In this document: positions 11,224-24,142 of the stretch, one piece after another
Numbering within the stretch: position 1 is the first letter of the stretch
Layout of the letters: each line of letters opens with the position of its first letter
Source of the DNA: Pleodorina starrii
Taxonomy: Eukaryota; Chlorophyta; Chlorophyceae; Chlamydomonadales; Volvocaceae
DNA: 64,000 bases
Assembly (NCBI GenBank): GCA_030267565.1
Contig: BRXU01000002.1
Span: forward strand, 2,046,001-2,110,000
Reading direction: 5' to 3'
Program-made: the position numbers and the translations under genes
The notes under the pieces: generated by a model
Databases searched by the model: none
Told to the model about the DNA's origin: nothing
The model's input: the letters and a program-made list of their open reading frames with translations, nothing else

Positions 11224-11471
11224 TTACGGTACGAAAAACACGGCCACAAAACTGGGTCCGCCCTCAGGGGCTAGCTTGCTTGCTGTACACAGCAGCAGCG
11301 TATACGTACTGACCAGCAAATAGAGCACCAACCGCACGTAGAGGGCGACGTGTGTATGACGTGTGACGGTCTACACGCCCCCCTCGCCCCTCCCCCCCCG
11401 CGCGCCGCAGTCATCAGCGCGGCCTCTTGTGTGCAGCAAAGGCTTATCCCGAGTATGCTCAGGAGCCAGGC

Positions 11472-11476
11472 TTACA
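11472..11476 (-). terminator. Polyadenylation signal TGTAA (minus strand) for the 11.8-15.6 kb gene
   Basis: TTACA on the plus strand, 305 bases beyond the stop codon at 11781-11783. The 3' UTR between them holds nothing else I recognise. Confidence 0.6.
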
Positions 11477-11780
11477 CCTCTTCACTCCTCTCCAACATTC
11501 CGCGCACCCGTCCTCTTGCCATCCGTCCCATTGCAAACCCATTTCAGTGCGGGTCCCAGCGTCCCACTGCTCTTGCTCACGCACCCAACACACCCCTCTC
11601 TGGACACTGCGCCGTGCCGCCCTATCTCCAGCCTGCCCCAGCAGCCCCACACCCACCCCCGCTAAGATCATCTCTGTACATGAGCCTAGGAGCCGCATCC
11701 TCCGGCGGAGCCCTCCGTCCGTCCTTCCGTCCGTCCTTTCTTTCTGGACGCAGACCGCCCACAGCCGCCCACAGCCTCGT

Positions 11781-14700
11781 CTAGCCGCCCAGCACGACGC
11801 TGGAGATGCCCAGTGCGACGCTGGGCCGCGTGTCGTCGGGCAGCTCCCGAATGGACGCAGTGAAGCCGGGCACGTTGAGGCGGTTGATGAGTGTGTCGGT
11901 GACGGTGGCCAGATTGGCGCCGAACGTAAAGGTGACGGGCTGCCGGGCGTCGAACTGACCTGCACACACAAGTACATACATACACAAGTACATACATACA
12001 CATGGAATCGCGGCAGGTGCTCGGTGGGGTGAGCACCGACCGACACCTGGGTCAGGGTTGACCTCGCCCCCGCCGGCCGGCTGCTATGTTGGTGGGCACA
12101 GCTTATCCGATGCCTGCGTCACTGCAGAGCACGTCAAATTGCGCGTCGAATCTAGTCCGTCTTCCGTTTAGGCAGTCGAGGTAGCAGACGCACACGCACA
12201 ACCAAGTCAACACGCACACACACGCACACACACCGACAGCAGGGTGGGCCGTGACCCCTGGCCCTCACTCGCTCGACGATCGACGGCGCATCTGCCGACG
12301 GACGGCTGCTGCTGCTGCGACTGGTACACACGCACGCGGAATGTCAAGCTGCAACCCTGCTAGCTCCAGCGCGGTGCGGCTCAGTTCAGCTCAGCTCACC
12401 GACGCTTCCAGAAGCGAGGTTCCTCTGCAGCACCCCCTCGTAGCCCGAGAAGGACCCGCCGGCGGTGGCCACACGCGCGGTGCCGGTTGCTTCGTTTGTG
12501 ACGGTGGGGAACTGGCCGATGCGGGTGGTGAAGCGGCTGTTGGTGGTGCCCTGCGCGGGCGCGGGCGCGGTGCGTGGGGGCGATTGGTGGAGCACCACAC
12601 GAAGCGAAGGCGGGGCCGGAGGCGGGGCCAGAGGCCGGTCGCAGTCCAGCACCACCACCACCACCACCACGACCTCTTCCCCAAGCTCCCCTCTTCCCAA
12701 GATCTCTCGCTCACAGCCACGCACCTGAGCGCCGAGCGATGCGCCCGCCAGCACCACGTTGTCGCCAAACTGAAAGAGCTCGTCGTACGTGTACGGCACG
12801 ACGACGGTCGCCCCGCCGTTGCCGTTGCCGCCGTTGCCGCCGTTGCCGCCCGAGGGCGCCGGGATGGGGGCCACTTGCTCACAGCTGATGGATCCGTCCT
12901 CTCCTCGCAGCAGTCCGAAGAAGTCGGCGCATTGAGGCTCGGCGCATGCGTTGAGGCCCGTGCCGACCAGCGTCCGGCAGTCGAACTGCGGCGGGGCGGT
13001 TGCGGTTGCGGTTCCGGTTGTGGTCAGGCGTCTGCGGGAACGGAAGGATCCACCGTTTCCGGGTCCCTTCCGCCCATCACCACCCGATCTCGGCTTTTTT
13101 TGCCCGCCCACAAGCGAGCTGGATGGATTTGGAATCCCGACGTGCACCCGCTCCTCGTATCTCCGCCTCTTAGGCGGGCACATGGGGTGGATACGGTTCC
13201 CAGGACGACGATGGATTTTTGGCGCGTGCCGGTAACCCCGTACGTGCGGTACTGCCGTGCTCCCGTATTGCCCGTATTGCCCGTACTGCCGTATATCCCG
13301 TACTGCCGTGCACCGTATCATTTTCCCAGATTTTTGTGCTACGGTACGACACTCACGCCAAACGTGGCCACCGGGACGAGCAAGGAAATAGGCGTGGTCA
13401 GAGCCCCGCGAGTGATGGAGGCGAGGAACTGCTGCAGGCGTCGTGTACGACGCCCCTGCACCGCAACGCCGCCACCGTCACCGTCACCGCCACCGTCACC
13501 GTCGCCGCCGCCTCCTACGCCGTCGTAGGCGACATCCTCATCGCCGCCTGGTTGCGCTGGTGGCGGCGGCGGCGGTATCAACAACTGCAGCGCGGCGGCG
13601 CCAGAACCCGCTCGCTGCGGTGACTCTGTCGCGGCGCCTCTCGTCCTCAGACTCCAAGGCTCTGCCGGATCCGCTGCGGCGGGCGGCGCCGAGCCGCTGT
13701 CCGAACCTCCAATCGCGCCACGCTGCGATCCGACAACGCTGCGGCTCGCTTCGTGATTAATCTGGGCATGCTGACGACGACCCGAGGCGCTGAGCTGGTC
13801 CGCAGCCTCCGAAACCCGTTGCCCGGCCGCAGCCAGCGAGGGGCCTGCCGTGCAATTGCCACTGGACAGTGGCTTGTACGACACCGCGGCGTTGCCGTAC
13901 AGTAACGTGGCGAGGGCGTGGGCGAGGACCTCGCTGTCCGACTTGAGTGCCGCCGCCGCCGCCGTCGCCGCCGCCGCTGCTGCTGTTGGTGCGGCCGTTG
14001 CGGTCACGCCCTCGTGGGTCGTCCACGCTCTGGGCTCCAGCGATCCCTCCCCGAGCAGCGACCTGCGCGTTACTGCCATGGCGGCCTCGGCAGCGGCTGT
14101 GGCAGCAGGTGCTGCTGCAGTTGCAGCGGCAGCTGCCGCCGCTGCCGCAGCAGCAGCAGCAGCAGCAGCAGCAGCACTTGCGGTCACATTTGCGGCCGTG
14201 GAGGTGGTGGCTGCGAGTGCCGAGCCGAAAACAGCCGTGTTGACCGTCGCAGCAGCTGCAGCACCTGTAGCCATTTCATTAAAGCTACCGATGCGGGCGC
14301 GAATGGCGCCGATCAATACCTCGAAGGCGCCTGCCGCGGCCGCCGCAGGCGCCACGCGCTGCTGTGGCTCCGGCTGTCCAGCTTCGGCCCCGTGTCCATC
14401 GCCTCTCCCGCCGCCGGTGTACTGGTGTTCGGATGCTGGGCCTGTCGCCCACGGCAGGCGGGCCTCCTCCGCCACTGCGACAACGCCACCGCCGTCCTCC
14501 TCCACCGCCACCGCTGCGAACAGGGTTGACAGTGCCGCTGGCGGCCCTGCCGGTCCAGCACTACGGGTACCGCCAGGGCCGCACGGGCTGTGCGCGGCTG
14601 AAGCAGTTTCCGCAGAGCCACCACCACCACCAGCAGTAACAGCAGAGGCGAGTGTCGGCGCCGGTGCCGGCGCCGCCGGTGCCGTCGCCAGGCCCGCTGC

Positions 14701-15599
14701 CGCCGCCGCCGGCGCCGCCGGCGGGCCCCGTGCCGGGCCGGGAGGAGGTTCGTCCAGCGGTACGGCATCGAAGGGCCAGCAGAGCTCCTCTTCCACCTCG
14801 TTCCATTCGTCCCCGTAATCCCAATCGTTGGGCATCTCGCAGAGCTGCAGAAGCGCCGCAGCGGGCCATGCCGTACTCTCCGTACTTTCCGTACTAGTTT
14901 CCGTACTAGTGGCAGTCGTACTCAGGGGGCTATCGGGGAGGCCGGCAACGTCGTCGTATGGGTAGCGGGACGGGTAGATGCCGAGGTCGGGGCGCCCGTA
15001 GCCGCGCGTGTGCCCGGTGGCCTCCTCAGCGACGGCACCGAGCGGCGGCGAAGATCCTGCAGAGGAACGCATGTCATGTCATGTCATGCCATGAGCTCAT
15101 GACCCGGGGTGCCGTTTATTCGCCTTCAACTCGTGTCGAGCGCGACGCAGCATACGAGGCAGCCGGGATCCGACATACGTCACGGCGAAAAGAAGGAACG
15201 ATTGAAGGAAGGAAGAATGGAAGGAAGGAAGGAGGGAGGGACGTACACGGCCCGCCGGCCTTTGGGTATCGGAGGTTCGATTTGGATGTAGCGGCGGCGC
15301 GGGTTCAGGCATCCCAACGGCGCATGGCCGAAGACGGACGGTTCGGAACGCGCCACTTGCCTGGACTCGACTGTGCGACTGCAACGGCGGCGGCAGCAGC
15401 GGCGGAAGCGAAGCCGGCCGTGGGCGCCGCCGCCGTCGCACCGCCCGCCGCCGCTGCGGCGGCCCGTGGTCCGCTGGCTGCGGCGGCCGCTGCTGCAGCA
15501 GTGGCGGCAGCGACGATGGCCGGCCCAGCAATATCGCTAGCCGCAATATCACTAGCCGCGAAGTTCGAAGTCAGCCACAGTGACAACAGGAGCAACAAG
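11781..15599 (-). CDS. Unrecognised secreted or membrane-anchored candidate, Ala/Ser-rich
   Basis: Minus-strand exons 15599-15361, 15056-13357, 12985-12725, 12550-12400 and 11959-11781 all join in phase (about 842 residues). The first ATG is upstream and was not found; the 15599 exon needs two bases from a preceding exon. That exon begins with a hydrophobic run (LLLLLSLWLTSNFAA) like a signal peptide or anchor, followed by poly-Ala. Its donor is GCAAGT, a GC-AG intron. The second exon holds an acidic/Trp patch (NDWDYGDEWNEVEEELCWPF), long Ala and Gly/Asp runs and TESTESTE-type repeats. The last three exons are less repetitive: four Cys around CRTLVGTGLNACAEPQC, VVVPYTYDELFQFGDNVVL, and beta-rich sequence ending in SVALGISSVVLGG. 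An extracellular-matrix or cell-surface role is plausible for this lineage but unproven. Confidence 0.5.
13240..13350. repeat. Cluster of GTACGG/CCGTAC and CCGTATT motifs in an intron
   Basis: Degenerate tandem units (CCCGTATTG, CCCGTACTG) in the 13356-12986 intron. Similar clusters occur at 14869-14930, 17841-17880, 20050-20095, 42365-42435 and 45030-45255. Confidence 0.7.
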
Positions 15600-16805
15600 C
15601 TGCACCAGGAGCGAGGTGTCGCGGTGCGAGGGGCGTGGGGGACGAGGGGCTGCGGCTGCTGCTGTGGTGGGTGAATGGTGACGGGGCGGCGCCGAGGTGG
15701 AGCCGCGACGCGGGAGGTGGGTGGTGCAGGCTATTGAGCGGCGACGGGTTGGGCACTTGGGCTTCTTTCCCGCCTTCTTTCCCGTGTCTTCAAGGCCCAT
15801 GCGGCACGAAAAATTCTTGAGGCAGGAAGAAGTCGCGGAGACGGCGGTCGACGCGGAATGCGACGAGGCCGTGCGAACGTATGTCTCGTTCAACGAGTCG
15901 GAGTCTCCGTAGGTCTCAGGTGCGCTACAGTGGCAGTATGGTACTGAACGTATTGCTGCTGCAACTTGCTCTGCGTCGTTCACGCGGGCGGCGCCGATTC
16001 GGGGAGGCGCGTTGGGTGGCGGTCAGGATTTGTTTTGCGGTTGGTGGGTCGGGCGAGGGTTGGTCGTGCCGAGATCGCCGCCCACCGGCCGTACCTCTCC
16101 GTTAGTTGGTCGGCAGTTGGTCGGGTCGCTCGCTCCAATAGTACGAACAGGCGAGCAAGCGGGGGCGGGGGCCTTGCTGTGCCGCCGATCGCGATGGGAT
16201 CAGCTACACAGCTTAATTTTTTCATCATTGTATTTTTAAAATAATTTATTACTGTCACTGGCGGAGGCCAAAAGAGGTACCCAGTAACTTTTGGGCTGGG
16301 TCGTCGTTCCGTCCGTCGGTGCGTCGCCGCAGCCTTCGCCGAGACGTACGAGTCGGCAACCGCCGCGGTCGACGCTCGCGGCGTGCAAGTGCGGTCCACT
16401 GGAACACGGCTCTGCCATCCCAATAACCAGAGGCTGGAGTCCATTGTAGTAATCTTAAGACCGATTCATTCAATTGCTGACTGGCCAAGGAACATTTTGA
16501 GCCATGTGAACAGAACCTATCCTTGCATTCGGTGCCCTATCAAGTTATCATCACGCTACAATTGCCATCGGCCATAGAAACGCGAAATTAAATTAGGGCG
16601 TGCCATTCAACAAGCGCCAGGTAGCTACAGGTGCGCCGCCCCTCGACTTCTTCCGCCGCCTGCGACGACCTCTCAGCCCCGCCGTCGCCGTCCGGTGATT
16701 CCTGCGTGCCAGCTCGACAAGGCAAAAACAGCGCAGCGCTGCTGCTGCTGTTGCTGAGAGCGCAAACCCGCCCCCCAAAGCCGCGGCGGCCGCATCCGGC
16801 ATGCG
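15600..16805. other. Divergent intergenic region
   Basis: Probable shared upstream region of the genes running left (stop at 11781) and right (from about 16806). It should include the missing first exon of the left gene. An AT-rich stretch at about 16205-16260 stands out against the GC-rich surroundings. No additional gene is supported. Confidence 0.4.
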
Positions 16806-19800
16806 ATGAGCTGCGTGGCAGTGGCAGCGCTCACCGCAGCGGAGCAACACACGGCGCCGGACGGTGGCGGCCACAACGGCGGCGGCGCCGCCGCCGCCGC
16901 CGCCACGGCGGGAAGCCCCCCGAATGGCGGACGGCGAGCTGCCGCCGTGGCGGCGGTGGAGGAGGTGGAGGAGGTGAAGGTGGACAAAAGAGCGGCTAAA
17001 CCGGCGCCTGCAGGGCAGCTCAGATGCCAGTACCACCGCCGTGTTTTCGTCCGCCGTTCAGTGCTGCTGCGGCATCAACCTCTGCCGTCGCTCCTGCTGC
17101 GAGCTCTACTGCTACTGCCCGCCTGGTTTCAGCTGCTGCCGCTGCTGCTACTTCTGCTACCGGTGCCGCAGCTGCCGCAGTCGCTTCGGCCGCGCTTGCC
17201 GGCGGTTGTCGCTGCTTCCGTTCCGCCGCGAGACACCAGCAGGGTGCTGGCGCCGGCGCTCACCTTCGCCCAACAGCCGGATACGAGCACGCCGGCGATC
17301 TCGACTGTTAACGAAGGCGCGGTACCAGGCGGGCCATCCGCCGCCGCGCAACGGAACAGTCGCTGCTGCAGCACCAATGACGGCCCGGGGGACGTCGGCA
17401 GCGGATTCGGGAGCGGCGGCGCCGACGCAACCGGCTCTGACGGCAGCGCAGCTGGCGGCGGCGGCGGCGACGGCGACGGCGGTGCAGGCGGAGCCGCCGC
17501 CGCCGCAACTTGGTCGAACGTGGAGCTTCGAGGCGCTTTGTCGAGGTTGCTGCCGCAGGTGCTCGGAGGCGGGGGCACTCTGACGGTGGCGGTGCTAGCC
17601 CAACATACCACCTTGTCGTGCTGACGGCATCGGGCGTCTCCCCGCCCTTCCCCTTTCCCTCGCACCAAATCCCACACATAGACACATTTGCACCCGGCCC
17701 CGCCAGCCCTGCTGCCGTTTGCATTCGCTGCCCCTATCCCCCGCTGTCCTCATTCCATTTGCCCGTCGATGGCCGATCACCACACTCAAGACTGAACCCC
17801 CCGGGCCGAACCAAATCTCGAAGCATTCTGCCACCCCGGTGCTGTACGCGTACGGCAATGCCCCTGTACAACTGTACTGCAGACCGAGCCGTGGACCCTC
17901 ACCCATGCTGTTGCTGAGGACGCCGCTCCGACCGCAGTCGACGCCGAAGCGGCTCTTGGCCACCTCAACTTCAGGCAGGAGTTCCTTGAAGCCATCTTGG
18001 CACTGACGTCGAACTCTGAACGCAACTCGCTGGCAAGTCCTTCAGCGGCGGCAACGGCGGCAACGGAGATTTCGGCAGCGGCGGTGATGGGAGGGACACC
18101 GGGGCCGCGGCCGGCCGGGCAGCATGACGACGGACGGGCTCGGCGGACTGCCGCTGGCGACGGTGACGGTGCTGGCGCCGACACGGCGGCGACGGCGGCG
18201 GCGGCGGCGCCCGGCGGAGGGCTGCGGCGCGACGGCGCGGCGGCGCGGGCGCTCCGCAGCACCGCCCTGGCGGCGATGCCGATGGATTACGTCATCGGCA
18301 TGGCGGAGATGTACGGCTTGTCGTACAAAGACATGACGACGTCGTCCAGCACCACCATGGACTGGGACAGCCTCATGGAGCGGGTCACGAAACAACCGCC
18401 GCCATCTGGTTCCGGAGCCGGCGGCTCCGCCACCGCCGCCGATGGCGGTGGCTCCATCACCGCCGGTGGCGGCCGCGAGGCAGCAGCGCCGGAGCCGACG
18501 AGCAGCGCCGTGCCGAACTCCCCCGGGGCCAGCGGCGAGGCGGTGCGGGCCGGGTCAACGCCTTCGGTGGCAGCGGCGGCACCGCCACCATCCTTGCTAC
18601 TGCCGTCGCCGCCGCCGTCGCCACCATCAGCGCTGGTGCAATCAGCGCCGCTGCCGCTGCCGCAGCCACTACCACAAGCCGCCGCCGCTGCGGGCTTACC
18701 CACAGCCGTGCCAGGCAACCAATTCGGCACGGAGCCTTACGCTGCTGCCACTGCTGCTGCTGCTGCCCCTCCAGCATCAGCAGCTGCAGCAGCAACCGAT
18801 CCCCCGACTTGGAAGCCGACGACGGTGCCGGGAGCGGGGGCTCCTACGGGACGCCCAACCCAGCCAGTACCCCTACCGCCACCCCCCTCACTTGAGGCCC
18901 TGCCTGCACTGGGGTCATACCTGGAAACTCCCCGGGGCTGGAGCCCTGGGCAATCAGGCCCCGGGGCTGGAACTGCTGGCAGTCAGGCAGTTGCTCTTGG
19001 CGGCGGCGGCAGCGGCGGCGCCGCCGCCGCCGCACAGCCGTCAGCCGTAGTCCTGCGGCTCGCCTCCCGAGCTGCCGCACCGTACCTGCCAGGGGGGATG
19101 CAGGGCTCCGAAACCAATGCCGCGGGCAGTAGCAGCAGCAGTAACAGTAGCGGCAAGTCCGTTGAAAGGGGCGTCAACAGCGATTGTCGCCACCTCGGCG
19201 GCTGCCCGGCCGAGGGCATCGTCTTGCCCGCACACCACCTGGACGAATTCCTGTACGACGCAGATTATGTCGTACCGGACGAGCAGCTGCTCGACAACGT
19301 CCTGTTTGATCCGCTGTACCGCGCCGGCATGGCCCCCCTGGAGTGCGGCGGCCCCGGCCCCGGGCCCCTGCCTGGGCTGTGCCTAGCGCCCCACGCGCCG
19401 CTGCTGACGCAGCTGCTGCAACCGCTGTACGACGATGACTACGCCAACGATTTCGGCACTGCCGTACAGGGCACGCCGGAGGCGGTGTACGGACCCGCGG
19501 GCCAGCTGGACGCGCTTCGCGCTGCCGTCATCCTCGGTGGCCATTACTCTCCCGACCCGTGGGTCGCGACGCCCCCGCGGTCAGCAATGGGGATGGCGGC
19601 CGCTGCGCCGGGGAAAAGGACCGGTGCCGCGAGCGGCCTCGGGTCAGGCGCCGATGGCGGAAAGACTAGCGCTGCCGCCACTGGCCGCGGCGGCGGCGGC
19701 GGCGGCGGCGGCGGCTTGGTCCTATTGAAGACCGGCGGGGGCGATGATGAGGGCGACGGCGGCAATGGGAAGGGCAACGGCAACGACAATGACAAGGAGA

Positions 19801-21033
19801 AGGGCAACGGAAATGGCAATAGCAATAGCAATGGCGGGAGCGGCAACGGCAATGGAAACGGCGGCAATGGAAACGGCGGGAGCCTCAACAGCCGGATCAT
19901 CTTCTCAACGATCCCGAATCTGATCGGGGTGCCGTACCCGATCTCGATCTACGCCGGCGAGCTGTATCTGGCGGAGGCGGATCCCGCGCTGGCGGCGGAG
20001 GGCCGCGCGGCGCGGGGCGGCCTGCTGGTAGACTACTACGTGAGTAGACGGTAGTACGACACTTTGTACGGCGATTGCACGACTGTGCACTGTCGTACTG
20101 CAGAATGTGCACGACGGGGGCCCGTCGGCCGCGGTCCATGGGTCAAAGCGGTGCGACGCTTGTGTTGCCTGCCTGGTGCCTGCTCTCGTTTCCTGGAGCG
20201 CTCTAAATACTGGCTCCGCAACACCTCAGGGGTCACGGCTTTCAAACTGGGTAGGCATGGGGGGTGCCCGCATTCGGGCCGCCCTTGCCCAGCTGCCCTG
20301 GGCGCGGTATGCCGCAGGAGCTGTCAGGAGACTCACGCTAACACGCTGGGCCGCACCCCGCGCCTTTCGCCCCCCTCCCTGTTGGTCCCCCCGATTCGCT
20401 GTCAGGTACAACGCAACTACTACACGCCGTACTTTTTCTTCCGCGCCGGCCCCAGCGCCGTCTCCACCTGGGCAGCCACTGCCCGCTCCCGGGGCCAGGT
20501 CCGTGGGTGTGAGCACGGACATTCCTTTGGCTGTCTCAGGGAGGAAGGGGAGGAGGAAGAGGAGGGGGCAAACGGGAAGCTGCGCCTGTGGGCGCGAGCC
20601 TCTCCGCGGGGATCGCCGCCGCGTTTGGGCACCACCTGCGGTAACGGCACGGCGTTGCGGCTCGGGGACACCACACGCGCCGCAGGTCCTCCGCCGCGCT
20701 GGCCTCCTGATCCTCTTCAGGCGTCGCTCGCCTGGCTCCTGCGCGGTGCCTCCAGCGCTCCGCCCCCAAGCTAGTCGGTTGCTGGCGCGTGCCTGACCCC
20801 ATCATCCCCCCGCCCCCGCTCCCCTGCTTCCCCGTCAGATCGGCGTCGCCGCCAAGGCTCGCGCGCTGGGCCAGGCGCTGTTCAACTACCGCCGCAGCCG
20901 CTACGACGACAACCGGGCGGAAGTGTTTCTGTCCACTCGCGGCCTGGCGGCCAGCTCCGTGGGCGCCTACCTGTACAACAACCCCATTGTGGACAACAAG
21001 TTCCTGCTGCAGGGACCCAACGTAGGGCCCTGA
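16806..21033 (+). CDS. Unrecognised acidic low-complexity protein
   Basis: Exons 16806-17558, 17883-20039, 20406-20498 and 20839-21033 close in phase (3198 nt, 1065 residues). The start is the least certain part: 16806 is the first ATG in the frame, but an upstream exon or a later start is possible because the first 100 codons are repetitive. Better-supported segments are TWSNVELRGALSRLLPQ, HLNFRQEFLEAILALTS, MDYVIGMAEMYGLSYKDM, HHLDEFLYDADYVVPDEQ and a Tyr-rich end (QRNYYTPYFFFRAG, LFNYRRSRYDDNRAEVFL). A Gly/Asn/Lys/Asp repeat region lies at 19746-19882, just before IIFSTIPNLIGVPYPISIY. No transmembrane segment or known domain is evident apart from a doubtful Leu-rich run early on. I assign no function. 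Confidence 0.5.
19746..19882 (+). repeat. Coding GGCAAC/GGAAAT repeat (Gly-Asn polymer)
   Basis: Imperfect hexanucleotide array encoding GN/GK/DN dipeptides, inside the large second exon of the 16.8-21.0 kb gene. It is preceded by a GGC triplet run at 19689-19715. Confidence 0.85.
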
Positions 21034-24000
21034 GCACGCTGCTGCGCTGCTAGAGCCCCGAAGGAGTGGGGGCACTGAGGGAGTGGGCCAACCCCCGAGG
21101 CCCGAAGGGCCGGAGCTGTACCGGTCAGCAATGCATATTTTTGTCACACTCGCGCTTTCGGATTATGGCGAAACGTTGAGGGGTGTATGTTGCCGGATGG
21201 GGCTTGTTGACTGCGACACCGGTAGTTCTCCGCATAGCGCTCAGCTTTGCGGGGACGCGGCGCTGGCGGTTTGTCGGGGCGTCGGGGTTCGGGCAGCTGT
21301 GGGCTGAGGGGGAAGCCGGAGTTCGCGTTGCGCATGAGGCGCAACGGGCCGGATGCAGACTTGCAGAGCAATCCGTGAGCCGACAGTGCACAATGCGTAC
21401 ATGTTGGATTTGGCATTCTGGAGTTCATGTCCAGGACAGGAAGGGCAGGGAGGGCGCTGCGTGCGGGCCAATCACCGGCGCTGAGCCTTTGCCGTGCGGA
21501 TGTGATTGCGGCCTACCGTATTGCGGAGACCACGTGTGCTGGGGCGCTGTCACGAAGGGGGCGCAGATGTAGGGTTCGGCAGCGGCCACGCCTAGGGAAA
21601 CCCCAAGGAAATGTGCGAGGCTTCCCTCCACCAGAAGAGCCTTCCTTTCATGGAATCGGGGTAAATCTGCCATGCCCCGTGCCCCCTGCCGCGCTGCCTG
21701 TGCCTTGCCGGCCACTCCTCGACTCTTGTGCAGACCTCCGCTCTCCCTGCCCAGGCTCTCACGAGTACCTGAGGGAGGGGGGGTAGTGCCGAGGACTGTG
21801 ACAAGCGCATACTCCTAGCACATGCGTCGGTTCGCGCTGACAGCACGGCAGTGGCGGTCGTCGCCGCGAGGACGAGGCAAGGGAGGACAGCCTTCGGCTG
21901 CGGCTGCTTCAGAAACACTACAAAACCGAAAGCTCATGACACCACCTTTAGCCATCGAGGTTCAAGGCCCCACGAAAAGGCCTCCGAATGGTACCTCGAG
22001 CCGCTCAAAATTGAGCCATTCCAAACATAAACGCACTAAACGCCGCTGTTCCGCAGCCTCCTCGCGGCCACGTAACAAGAGCCCGGCGGACGGACCGTCC
22101 GGCTTGAGCACGGGTGGGACACTACGCCTCGCGCAAAGGAGATATTCCTCCTCGGCAAGGATGTTCGCGCGCCCATACCGAAGCTGTTTAGGGCGACCCC
22201 AAGAATACGCCTCCTGCCTCCCCCACTGCCACAGCCATTAGGAGTAAACAAGCTCAAGCCAACGAAATAGCAAAACGCAACGCTTGGCCGCGCCCGCAGC
22301 CCTGGTTGGACAAACACGCGGCGAGCGGCAATGGCCAGGCGTCAGCTGCCGTCAGCAGCGGTCCCGACACACACAGCAGCAGCAGGCAACATCACCCGCG
22401 GCGCCTTTAAGGGCCAAACACCAATCACGACAACAACAGCAGCAGCAACAGCAGCACTAGCACTAGCAGCAGCGCAGTAACAACTTGCTGACAAAAGCGC
22501 ACATTCAAAAGCGCCATCTGAAGCTCTTGAGTCAATCCCCGCGGTCGGCTGTCAAAACGCCGGTATCAGCCTGGCGGCCCAGACGTCCGGCTGCAGGGCC
22601 GCCCCGTAACCTCCCCTGCCCCGCCCCCGCGCATTCCCAGTTACGGCCCCACGCCGACTCAGCTATACATCTGTTCACCGCCCGAAAGGCACTGGATGAT
22701 GGACAGCCAATCAGTCAGTCCTACCAAAACGTTTCCTTGGACAGCTGGTCTGTGCCAAAGAACTGGCCTGCGCCCTGCACGCCCTGCGCCCGGTGGTCCC
22801 ATCGAAGCCCCTGGAGCACTCCACGCCGCCCCACCCGTATCTCCGCCCCGGCGCCGGCGCTGCGTCGGCCTCGCATGGCGTCCCGATAGCGCAACGCATA
22901 TGCGGGCGGGCGCAGCGGACATCTGGCCGAAACCTCGTCAACACCGGTCGCCCACCGTCACTTCAGGATAAGAGCAGCAAGGACGCACTCGAGGACACGC
23001 CTCTTGCCCTTGGCGGCGGGGCTAGGTGGTCGGCGAGCGAGCCAACCGCCTGTCCTTCCCCGCTGCCGCGGCAGACGGACCGGCCCACAACGCGCCTTAT
23101 TCGATTGCCGTGGTCACAGGACCCGCGGCCGCGCTCGACGGCGTCCTCGCCGTCCTGGACTCATACCGACGCTGATGCGCCTTCCCACCACCACCACCAC
23201 CACCACCACCACAAGGTATAGTCGGTGTGAAAATACGCGCTGTCATTTCTAGCCGGACAAAAGAGACGAACGAACGAACGCTACCCGTTCAGCTCACGCG
23301 CTAGCGCGCTGGTCCCCAACCGCTGCCCCCTGCCGGCCAGCAGATAGCACGCAACCCATGCAGGCCCCGGCTTCGCGCCAGCCAGTCCCCGCTTACCCTG
23401 CCCTGCTGGCAATACTCTTGTCCCCAGGCCCTGCAGCGGCTTTAAATGGCTATATTACCAGCAAATAAAGCGCGGCTGCGTTGCTGCAAGCAAGCAATAC
23501 CTCCCCCAGCGCGTCGCCTGGCGTGCCCGCCGGCTGGCTGCTGGCTGGAGAGGCGGCCGGGGCCGGGGCGCATATCCGCTCGCAACCGAAATCCTTCCCG
23601 CTCTCAGCAGCTAGTCATATCCGTCTGTCATCTCCCTCTCTTCTTCTTCTCTTCGTCCGCCTTGCGAGGCCCCTCTGCAAAACGGGCCGGACCGTTTCGA
23701 GCTGCTCGACTCAAGCATCCGCGCCGGAAAAACGCACCAACAGTACGAGCCAGCATGCCTGCGCTCCATGCGACCTGCAACTATCCACACGGACCGAACC
23801 ATTCGAGCGTCAGCCGGCCCCCAACGAACTCTACCCAACGCACAACATCACACCCCACCCCACGCCAACAACATCACACTCCCCTCGTGCGAGGCAACCG
23901 CGGGGAGCGGGGAGGCGACAGTACATCCCCGCCCGCCGCCCCACGCCCCGACCTCGAATCTCCCCACCACATACCCCGCACACCGCACAGCGTGCAGCGC

Positions 24001-24142
24001 CGCGCATGAAGCTGCTTCGGCCAGGGCCCTCCCCTTCCCGGCCATTAGGCTCGCCCCATTCCGACCCTTGTCACCGAGCGCGACGAAGGCCGGATGGACG
24101 AGCGCGCAACGCCGCCGCCCGTCAGGCCGGCCAGCCTGGGTG
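21034..24142. other. Intergenic region between convergent genes
   Basis: Should contain the 3' UTRs of the gene ending at 21033 and of MRL1, which ends at 24143 on the other strand. I did not find a convincing UGUAA for either. A CAG/CTA-type triplet stretch lies near 22435-22475 and a CCA triplet repeat at 23186-23213. Open frames here are short, overlap on both strands and have no recognisable features. Confidence 0.5.
23186..23213. repeat. CCA triplet repeat
   Basis: About nine CCA units outside supported coding sequence. A comparable CCA run occurs at 12650-12674, inside an intron of the minus-strand gene. Confidence 0.9.

Noticed and set aside
13850..14818. 322-residue plus-strand Ala-rich frame
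   Set aside because: Antisense of the spliced minus-strand gene; GCN-rich DNA is open on both strands, and only the minus frame joins to further exons.
15305..15598. Minus-strand frame starting with TTG and reading like a complete short secreted protein
   Set aside because: No ATG. Its GC donor at 15360 and phase fit make it the first visible exon of the 11781-15599 gene rather than a separate gene.
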